11,961 bases of DNA, taken from the NCBI GenBank assembly GCA_021804195.1, contig JAJZKJ010000022.1, forward strand, positions 1-11,961, in the 5' to 3' direction. The position numbers and the translations under genes are program-made. Of this stretch, positions 6,431-11,961 are shown piece after piece. The notes below the pieces were generated by a model, which made no database searches, had not been told where the DNA came from, and saw only the letters and a program-made list of their open reading frames with translations. Within the stretch, counting starts at the first letter, position 1, and each line of letters begins with the position of its first letter. This stretch comes from Acidobacteriota bacterium (lineage in GTDB: Bacteria; Planctomycetota; Phycisphaerae; WQYP01; JAJZKJ01).

Positions 6431-6895
6431 ATGCCAGAAGATTCCGGTTACAACCTGAAACCCGAAGAACCCCGGACGCCTCCGTCTCCACCGCCGGCCG
6501 CCGCCGTACCGGCCGCGGGTGTCCGGCCGGAAGTGGATCCGCAAGACGTGCGGGCGAATCGGGCCATGGCCATCCTGGCATACATGGGCGTGCTGGTGCT
6601 GGCCCCGCTGCTGGCGGCCCGGGACTCGCCTTTCGCACGACATCACGCCAACCAGGGGTTTATGCTGTTTCTAGGGGAAGCCATATTCTGGGCCGCATGC
6701 AAGATTCTGGGTCTGGCGTTCCTGCCGCTGCTGGCCGTTCCTGGAATGAAGTATGTCGGCGCGGCGTTTGCCTTTCTCGGGGCGCTGATATGGGTGTTGT
6801 TCATCTTTTTTTCCCTGCTGGGCATTCGCCATGCGCTGGCGGGCGACCGCGGCACACTGCCGCTGATCGGGCACAATAAAATGATTGATGTGTAG
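6431..6895 (+). CDS. Small membrane protein, DUF4870/Tic20-like
   Basis: The product is 154 residues. The ATG at 6431 was chosen because AGGAGAGG sits just upstream; the open frame continues further 5' without a supported start. Residues 1-40 are a Pro/Ala-rich cytoplasmic tail. Three hydrophobic segments follow (about 46-62, 76-103 and 108-132). Between the first and second is LLAARDSPFARHHANQGFMLF, which closely resembles the conserved PFARFHANQG stretch of DUF4870/Tic20-like bacterial proteins. The family has no firmly assigned role. The dipeptidase starts 6 bases after its stop, so the two are probably co-transcribed and translationally coupled. Confidence 0.75.
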   Translation: MPEDSGYNLKPEEPRTPPSPPPAAAVPAAGVRPEVDPQDVRANRAMAILAYMGVLVLAPLLAARDSPFARHHANQGFMLFLGEAIFWAACKILGLAFLPLLAVPGMKYVGAAFAFLGALIWVLFIFFSLLGIRHALAGDRGTLPLIGHNKMIDV

Positions 6896-6901
6896 ATATA
6901 T

Positions 6902-8014
6902 ATGTATTGGTTTGACGGCCACCTGGACCTGGCTTATCTGGCCCAACGGGGCCGGGACATGCGGGCGAATCCGAGAGCGATTCGCGAAGAGACCGGACCG
7001 GTGGCGGTGACTTTTCCGGCGCTGGCCCAGGGACGAATCCGACGGGCGATTGCGAGCGTTTTTGTCCAGCCGCGGGGTGGGGATTCGCAGGACCAGGCGG
7101 TGGATGGTCCCTGGTGCTACGACACGCCGGCGGAAGCGTTTGCCGCGTCGCTGGCGCAGCTTGAAATTTACCGGCGGTGGCATGCCGACGGCACTTTGCG
7201 CTTCGCCCCCGGCGCCCATGGCACCGTGCCGGAGCCCTCAGCCGACCGCCCGGATGCGGCGTCCCGGCAGCCTCTGCGTAAACAAAACGACGTGGTTCCA
7301 TCACGTTCCGGCGACCTCGAACCACCACTGGAAGTCATGCTTCTACTGGAAGGCGCCGCGGGGGTGCGAAGCCCCGAAGATCTTCATACGTTTTATTCGC
7401 GGGGAGTGCGGATTCTCGCCCTAAGCTGGGTCGGCGGAACATCGTGGGCGGGCGGCGATCAATCCGGCGGCGATGTAACACCAGCGGGACGGCGCCTGCT
7501 GGCGCAGGCGGACCAACTGGCCATGGTGCACGACGTGTCGCATCTTTCCGAGGCGGCGTTCTGGAAAGTCATGGAATGCGCCGGACGCCCCAAAATCGCC
7601 TCCCACAGCAATTGCCGGGCGCTTTTGACCGCCGCCAGGCATCCGGAGCGGCATCTATCCGACCAACAGATCCGGGCGCTGGCCGATGCCGGCGGAATGA
7701 TCGGCATCAATCTGTATTCACATTTCCTGGCCAACCGGAGGCCGGCGCAGGTGGCGGACGTGGTTCGGCACGTTTGTCACGTGCTGGATACCACGGGACG
7801 CGATGATGGGATCGGACTCGGCTCGGATATGGATGGCGGATTCTCCGCGGATGAATTGCCCGCTCCCATTCGCGGTCCCGCCGATCTGGCCCGGCTTGGC
7901 GAAGCGCTCCATCGCGCTGGACTTTCTGATCGGCAGATCGAAGGATTCGCCTTCGGCAACTGGGAGCGGTTTTTCAGACGGGCCGGCATGCCCTGGGATG
8001 AACAAGAAGATTGA
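6902..8014 (+). CDS. Membrane dipeptidase-like peptidase, family M19
   Basis: The product is 370 residues. The zinc-site residues of renal-dipeptidase-type enzymes are present in order: H7 and D9 in DGHLDL, bridging E150 in LLLEG, H214 in HDVSHLSE, H235 in ASHSNCRAL, and the catalytic-site Asp309 in GSDMDG. It should hydrolyse dipeptides, possibly including D-residue or modified ones as other M19 enzymes do. There is no signal peptide, so it is cytosolic. Residues about 104-142 (Pro-, Arg- and Asp-rich) look like a loop insertion before the bridging Glu. There is no Shine-Dalgarno; the gene starts 6 bases after the membrane-protein stop, suggesting coupling. It converges on argH with a shared hairpin. 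Confidence 0.9.
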   Translation: MYWFDGHLDLAYLAQRGRDMRANPRAIREETGPVAVTFPALAQGRIRRAIASVFVQPRGGDSQDQAVDGPWCYDTPAEAFAASLAQLEIYRRWHADGTLRFAPGAHGTVPEPSADRPDAASRQPLRKQNDVVPSRSGDLEPPLEVMLLLEGAAGVRSPEDLHTFYSRGVRILALSWVGGTSWAGGDQSGGDVTPAGRRLLAQADQLAMVHDVSHLSEAAFWKVMECAGRPKIASHSNCRALLTAARHPERHLSDQQIRALADAGGMIGINLYSHFLANRRPAQVADVVRHVCHVLDTTGRDDGIGLGSDMDGGFSADELPAPIRGPADLARLGEALHRAGLSDRQIEGFAFGNWERFFRRAGMPWDEQED

Positions 8015-8036
8015 ACCTATCTCAAAAGACAGGTTC
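8013..8036. terminator. Bidirectional hairpin between the dipeptidase gene and argH
   Basis: GAACCT-A-TCT-CAAA-AGA-C-AGGTTC folds into 6 bp, a mismatch, 3 bp and a 4-base loop. It fills the 22-base space between two convergent stop codons, touching both (TGA at 8012-8014; TAA read from 8039-8037). The leftward flank (AATCTTCTTGTTC) is mildly U-rich. Confidence 0.55.
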
Positions 8037-9473
8037 TTAAGGGCGAACGGAATTGAGACGTTTTTCCCATGCGGCCAGTTGCGCGCGCAGCTGCCGCCGC
8101 CCCCCCGCTCCCTGGGACGCATAGTTTTCCGCCACAGAGCGGGCGCCAAGCGTCTGGTAGACATTCCGCGCAATGCGAGGGCAGGCTTTCCGCAGTACGG
8201 AGAGTTCCAGATCCGCCAGCGCCTTAAGTCCGGATTTTTCGCAGTGCGCGACCAGTTTGCCGACAATCTGGTGCGCCGACCGGAACGGCACGCCGCGCTT
8301 GACCAGATATTCGGCCAGCGCCGTGGCGTCCAGAAACCCTTCGTCGATGCGGCTGGAGATGGAATCAGGCTTGATGGCCGCCCCGGCCACTATGGCCGCG
8401 GCGATGCTGAGCATATCGCCGACCGTATCCATCGCTCCAAAGAGCCACCGTTTGTCTTCCTGCATATCACGGTTGTATGCCAACGGCTGGCCCTTGAGCA
8501 TAGTCAACAGAGCCACAAGCTGACCGTAAACTCCACCGGTTTTGCCGCGGATCAGTTCCAGCATGTCCGGATTTCGTTTCTGCGGCATCATGCTGCTGCC
8601 GGTGGTGTGCCGATCGGCCAGACGAATAAAATCGAATTCGGTGGAGGCATAGATGATCCACTGCTCAGCCCAGCGCGAAAGGTGCATGGCGATCATGGAA
8701 AGATCGAACGCCAGCTCCACCATGAAATCGCGATCGCTCACGGCATCGAGAGAGTTTTCGCTAATCGCCGGAAAGGCGAGCAGTTTCGCGGTGAACCGCC
8801 GGTCGATGGGCAGCGTAGTTCCGGCCGCGGCGCCGCTGCCCAGAGGCGAAACGGCGGTACGGCGGGCGCAATCGGCCAGGCGCCCGCGGTCGCGCTGGAG
8901 CATTTCCACGTAGGCCAGCAGCTCATGGCCGAAGGCAATCGGCTGGGCCCGCTGCAAGTGGGTATAGGCGGGCATCAGGACCTCGCCATCGCGCCGCGCC
9001 AGGCGGATCAGACCGCGCTGCATGGCCAGAAGTTTTTTGTTCAAAGCGGCGATCGCCTCCAGACACCAGAGCCGCAGATCCAGGGCGACCTGGTCATTGC
9101 GCGAGCGGGCGGTATGAAGCTTTCGTCCCGGCTCGCCGATCCGCTCGCTCAGCGCGGCTTCCACGGCCATGTGAATATCTTCCCGGCGGCGATCGAAAAT
9201 GAACCGCCCGCTCTGGATATCCTTGAGTATCCCGGCAAGGCCCCGCTGGATCCGGCGCATATCCCAATCGGAAATAAGGCCGACCCGCCGGAGCATGGCG
9301 GCGTGCGCCATGGAGCCACGGATATCATGCCCGGCCAGGCGGCAATCCACGGAAAGCGACTCAACGAATTTTTCGGCAATTTCGTCGGAAGCGTCGCCAA
9401 TACGGGTTTGCCAGAATTTGGCCGGCGGCGCGCCGGACCGGGAGTTTTTTCCTACCCCTGTTTTTTTCTTCAT
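8037..9473 (-). CDS. argH: Argininosuccinate lyase
   Basis: The product is 478 residues (family usually about 455-470). It splits argininosuccinate to arginine and fumarate in the last step of arginine synthesis. It carries the fumarase/lyase superfamily signature GSSMMPQKRNPD (292-303) with the catalytic serine loop, THLQRAQP with the active-site histidine (H171), HTARSRNDQVALDLRLW, and DIRGSMAHAAML. The N-terminus has a lysine-rich extension (MKKKTGVGK), and the usual LWGGRF is replaced by FWQTRIGDASDEIAEKF. GGAG lies 8 bases upstream of the ATG. It is 82 bases downstream of uvrB on the same strand, so read-through from uvrB is possible. No other arginine gene is in view. Confidence 0.95.
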   Translation of the reverse strand: MKKKTGVGKNSRSGAPPAKFWQTRIGDASDEIAEKFVESLSVDCRLAGHDIRGSMAHAAMLRRVGLISDWDMRRIQRGLAGILKDIQSGRFIFDRRREDIHMAVEAALSERIGEPGRKLHTARSRNDQVALDLRLWCLEAIAALNKKLLAMQRGLIRLARRDGEVLMPAYTHLQRAQPIAFGHELLAYVEMLQRDRGRLADCARRTAVSPLGSGAAAGTTLPIDRRFTAKLLAFPAISENSLDAVSDRDFMVELAFDLSMIAMHLSRWAEQWIIYASTEFDFIRLADRHTTGSSMMPQKRNPDMLELIRGKTGGVYGQLVALLTMLKGQPLAYNRDMQEDKRWLFGAMDTVGDMLSIAAAIVAGAAIKPDSISSRIDEGFLDATALAEYLVKRGVPFRSAHQIVGKLVAHCEKSGLKALADLELSVLRKACPRIARNVYQTLGARSVAENYASQGAGGRRQLRAQLAAWEKRLNSVRP

Positions 9474-9555
9474 GGAGCCGTCTCCGCTCTAATCGGATGG
9501 TTATACCATTTCCGGAAAACAACAAGTATCACTATAGAGCCTATCCGAACAGACT

Positions 9556-11685
9556 CTAATTTTTCCGCGGGCCATGGTTCCGGCGAACTTTGCGCCGTGT
9601 GGGACTTGTTGCGGGCCGGTTGGCCAGACGACCCGCAATGCCCGCATCGATGGCTGCGGCCAACTGCCTTTCATGCTCGGCGACGGCTTGCCGGGCGTCG
9701 CCATCGCCGGGGGGCGCCTGGGCGTGCAACTCCTTGAGCCGATCGCGGATTTGCGCCGCTTTCTCAAACTCCAGATTATTGGCCGCCGCGAGCATTTCCT
9801 CCTCCAACATGCGGATGATTTCCCGCCGCTCGTACTGATCTTCGGAAGATGCGACCATTTCCCGGGCCTGATGACGGGCGCGAAGCTCCACTTCAATCCC
9901 GTGGCGGATGGCCTTTTGAATCGTTTGCGGAGTAACGCCATGGGCGCGGTTATACTCCCCCTGGATGTCCCGGCGACGTTGCGTTTCGTCGATCGCCCGC
10001 CGCATGGACGGCGTGATCGTATCGGCATATAGATACACTTCGGCATCTACATTGCGCGCGCAGCGGCCGATGGTTTGAATCAACGACGTTTCGCTGCGCA
10101 GGAAGCCCTGTTTGTCGGCATCCATCACGGCGACCATGGACACCTCGGGCAGATCAAGACCTTCGCGCAACAGATTGACCCCGACCAGGCAATCAAAAAG
10201 GCCTTCCCGCAGCCCGCGGAGAATGTCCACGCGATCAAACGTCTGAATTTCACTGTGCAGATATTTGCACCGCAGACCGGCCTGGCCGATGTAATGGGAC
10301 AAATCCTCCGCCAGGCGCTTGGTGAGCGTGGTCACCAGTACGCGCCGGCCCTGGTTGGCGCGCCGGCGAATCTGCGCGAGCAAATCCGCAACCTGCCCCT
10401 GGGCCGGGCGTACGTGTATGACGGGATCCAGCAAGCCTGTGGGGCGGATGATCTGCTCGATCACTTCTCCGCCGGTAAGGTTCAACTCAAATTCCGCCGG
10501 TGTGGCGGAGACGAAAAGGACCTGTTTCCAGAGAGCCGTGAACTCCTCGAAGCGCAGGGGGCGGTTGTCCAGGGCGGAAGGCAGCCGGAAGCCGTGCTCG
10601 ACGAGCACCTCCTTGCGGTGACGATCGCCGGCGTACATGGCGCGCAACTGCGGAATGGTTACATGCGATTCATCAATCATCAGCAGGTAATCATCTGAAA
10701 AATAATCGATCAGGGTGAAGGGCTTGCAGCCGGGGGGAAGACCGGCCAGATGGCGGGAATAATTTTCTATGCCGCCGCAAAAACCGGTTTCCAGAAGCAT
10801 TTCCATATCGTATTTGGTGCGGGCCAGCAGGCGCTGCGCCTCGAGCAGTTTTCCCTGCATCCGCAGTTCTTTGAGCCGCTCCTGCAGTTCCTGGTGAATG
10901 TCGTGAACCGCGCGGGCCAGCGTGGAGTCGTCGGCGACATAGTGTTTGGCGGGATAAATAAAAGCGGTGGTTTCCTCCGTGAGCCGCTGGCCGCTGACGG
11001 GGTGAATGTGCCAGATGGAATCAATTTCGTCGCCGAACATTTCCAGGCGGATAGCGGTGGTTTCGTAGGCCGGAAAAATCTCCACCACGTCGCCGCGGAC
11101 GCGAAACACGCCGCGCTTGAATTCGATATCGTTGCGTTCGTATTGCAGATCAACCAGCGCTCGTAAAAGCTCGTCGCGACCGAGAGTTGCGCCGCGCTGC
11201 AGGGAAATCACCTTTTTTTTATATTCGTCCGGCGAACCGAGTCCGAAAATGCAGCTTACCGAGGCCACGGTGAGCACGTCCCGGCGGCTGATGAGATTGC
11301 TGGTGGTGGCCAGGCGCAACCGATCGAGATCATCGTTGCGGGCGGCGTCTTTTTCGATGTAGATGTCGCGCTGGGGGATGTACGCTTCCGGCTGATAATA
11401 GTCGTAATAACTTACAAAATAGTTGACGGCATTGTGGGGAAAAAGCTCCTTGAATTCCTCAAAAAGCTGGGCCGCGAGCGTTTTATTGTGGCTGATGACC
11501 AGGGTCGGTTTACCCAGGCGGGCCGCCAGATGGGCCATGGTGAAGGTTTTGCCGGAACCGGTCACACCCATCAGAATTTGATGCTTAGCGCCGGCCTCAA
11601 ACCCCCGGACCAACTTCTCGATGGCCGCGGGCTGATCGCCGGTGGGCGTGAAGGAGCTGACCAGTTGAAATATTCTTTCGGGCAT
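9556..11685 (-). CDS. uvrB: Excinuclease ABC subunit B
   Basis: The product is 709 residues, longer than the usual ~660-680 because of a C-terminal tail. UvrB is the damage-verifying helicase-like subunit of nucleotide excision repair, working with UvrA and UvrC. Visible features: GDQPAAI near the start, Walker A GVTGSGKT (40-47), the DNA-clamping beta-hairpin YYDYYQPEAYIP (93-104), DESH (338-341), VSATPAEFE (392-400), VGVNLLREGLDLPEVS (501-516) and motif VI QTIGRCARN (537-545; a Cys where Ala is typical). The UVR/UvrC-binding coiled region is at about 623-658 (FEKAAQIRDRLKEL). A basic tail follows (PTRRKVRRNHGPRKN). The start fits the family; AGGA lies rather far (12 bases) upstream. No sigma70 promoter is visible before the palindromic element at 11712. 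Confidence 0.97.
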   Translation of the reverse strand: MPERIFQLVSSFTPTGDQPAAIEKLVRGFEAGAKHQILMGVTGSGKTFTMAHLAARLGKPTLVISHNKTLAAQLFEEFKELFPHNAVNYFVSYYDYYQPEAYIPQRDIYIEKDAARNDDLDRLRLATTSNLISRRDVLTVASVSCIFGLGSPDEYKKKVISLQRGATLGRDELLRALVDLQYERNDIEFKRGVFRVRGDVVEIFPAYETTAIRLEMFGDEIDSIWHIHPVSGQRLTEETTAFIYPAKHYVADDSTLARAVHDIHQELQERLKELRMQGKLLEAQRLLARTKYDMEMLLETGFCGGIENYSRHLAGLPPGCKPFTLIDYFSDDYLLMIDESHVTIPQLRAMYAGDRHRKEVLVEHGFRLPSALDNRPLRFEEFTALWKQVLFVSATPAEFELNLTGGEVIEQIIRPTGLLDPVIHVRPAQGQVADLLAQIRRRANQGRRVLVTTLTKRLAEDLSHYIGQAGLRCKYLHSEIQTFDRVDILRGLREGLFDCLVGVNLLREGLDLPEVSMVAVMDADKQGFLRSETSLIQTIGRCARNVDAEVYLYADTITPSMRRAIDETQRRRDIQGEYNRAHGVTPQTIQKAIRHGIEVELRARHQAREMVASSEDQYERREIIRMLEEEMLAAANNLEFEKAAQIRDRLKELHAQAPPGDGDARQAVAEHERQLAAAIDAGIAGRLANRPATSPTRRKVRRNHGPRKN

Positions 11686-11707
11686 AATGGATGAAATTCC
11701 TAGTGCT

Positions 11708-11722
11708 CTGTCACACCTACAG
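11708..11722. promoter_or_regulatory. LexA-box-like dyad upstream of uvrB
   Basis: CTGT-N7-ACAG lies 22-37 bases upstream of the uvrB start. The enterobacterial LexA box is CTGT-N8-ACAG, so the spacer is one base short. It straddles the outer end of the palindromic element, four bases outside and eleven inside. uvrB is SOS-controlled in many bacteria, which makes position suggestive. Confidence 0.2.
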
Positions 11723-11733
11723 TTGCGGGTTGA

Positions 11734-11833
11734 TTGGCCTCAAACCGGCCAGATGCAAGGAGTCACCGGCGAAAGCCGGGTTCGTAAACCCATTGAGCCG
11801 GTGCGACGCCGCAGATGGCCGGTTTCAGGCCAA
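11734..11833. repeat. Left arm of the palindromic element
   Basis: The arm is closed by a 23-base stem (11734-11756 with 11811-11833; 20 of 23 pairs, core AAACCGGCC/GGCCGGTTT). Inside, CACCGGC (11764-11770) can pair with GCCGGTG (11797-11803) around GGGTT-CGTA-AACCC (11778-11791). An alternative fold is CCGGC-GAAA-GCCGG (11766-11779) with a GNRA tetraloop; the two are mutually exclusive. Confidence 0.75.
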
Positions 11834-11845
11834 CCCTGCGGGCGG

Positions 11846-11935
11846 GGGCCAGGGGGCCGTGGGCTTTGTCGCTCGTCGTCAGCGTATGAACCCATACGCG
11901 ATCCTCCTCGCTTCGCGCCCACGGCCCCCTGGCCC
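11846..11935. repeat. Right arm of the palindromic element, perfect 19-bp stem
   Basis: GGGCCAGGGGGCCGTGGGC (11846-11864) is the exact reverse complement of 11917-11935. Nested inside is GCGTATG-AACC-CATACGC (11882-11899), a perfect 7-bp hairpin. Such a long perfect GC stem is not explained by coding constraint. Confidence 0.85.
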
Positions 11936-11961
11936 TCCGTCAACCCGCAACTGTAGGCGTG

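Larger units (their letters stand above)
11712..11961. repeat. 250-base palindromic element with 22-base terminal inverted repeats
   Basis: The outer arms, 11712-11733 and 11940-11961, are inverted copies matching at 21 of 22 positions (shared core CCTACAGTTGCGGGTTGA). They enclose two independent stem-loop arms (11734-11833 and about 11844-11937), giving a three-way-junction or cruciform fold. No protein frame in it looks real. It ends at the last base of the window, so the pairing may continue outside and any target-site duplication cannot be judged. It lies 26 bases upstream of uvrB. Candidates are a MITE-like non-autonomous element, a dispersed REP-like repeat, or a structured RNA gene. 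Confidence 0.8.

Noticed and set aside
9474..9557. Separate promoter and terminator between uvrB and argH
   Set aside because: TATAAC has only TTGTTG at 14 bases, too close for a -35. The AGAGTC/GGCTCT hairpin overlapping the uvrB stop (9536-9557) lacks a U-tract. Read-through is the simpler reading.
7803..9737. 644-codon rightward open frame antisense to argH
   Set aside because: It lies opposite an unmistakable argH and runs over part of the dipeptidase gene. Its sequence resembles no family and is explained by high third-position GC on the opposite strand.
10075..10698. 207-codon rightward open frame opposite uvrB
   Set aside because: It is fully antisense to conserved UvrB motifs and has no start signal.
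11687..11956. Small open frames within the palindromic element
   Set aside because: They follow from its GC-rich palindromic composition and occur on both strands; none resembles a protein.
11712..11961. Integron attC site or CRISPR array
   Set aside because: There are no core-site consensus ends, no direct repeats with spacers, and no integrase or cas gene. The symmetry is inverted, not direct.

Overview
The window is GC-rich bacterial chromosome with densely packed genes on both strands. It holds seven complete genes with support, one gene cut by the left edge, and one large palindromic element at the right edge. Several traits point loosely to the Planctomycetes-Verrucomicrobia side of the tree: a large secreted-protein gene, a DegT-type aminotransferase fused to a propeller-type module, and a NapG-like ferredoxin with an FF...FRDVL N-terminus. 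The classical -35/-10 promoters fit but do not discriminate. This placement is inference; no rRNA or marker phylogeny is present.

Left part (1-1141): the first 121 codons of an exported protein run leftward off the window behind a strong promoter (533-561) and an unusually long leader. Next is a small leftward lipoprotein gene (627-980). A compact divergent control region (about 980-1141) carries opposed sigma70-type promoters, two dyads around the rightward -35 box, and a tandem heptamer.

Middle (1142-8036): a 961-residue protein joins a PLP aminotransferase of the DegT/DnrJ/EryC1 family to a short propeller-like stretch and a long, probably all-helical, C-terminal region. Facing it is a four-cluster [4Fe-4S] ferredoxin (4065-4802). 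After a 500-base gap with a good promoter and a hairpin comes a sigma54 activator with no sensory domain (5311-6312). A two-gene unit follows: a small Tic20/DUF4870-like membrane protein and a renal-dipeptidase-type M19 peptidase, ending at a hairpin shared with the convergent argH.

Right part (8037-11961): argH and uvrB both read leftward, uvrB upstream. Immediately upstream of uvrB lies a 250-base element (11712-11961) bounded by 22-base terminal inverted repeats (21 of 22 match). It encloses two long internal stem-loops, one with a perfect 19-bp stem. It is the most unusual object in the window: either a MITE-like/cruciform mobile repeat or a structured RNA. The aminotransferase fusion is the second most unusual. 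No CRISPR array, tRNA, rRNA or recognisable transposase gene is visible.
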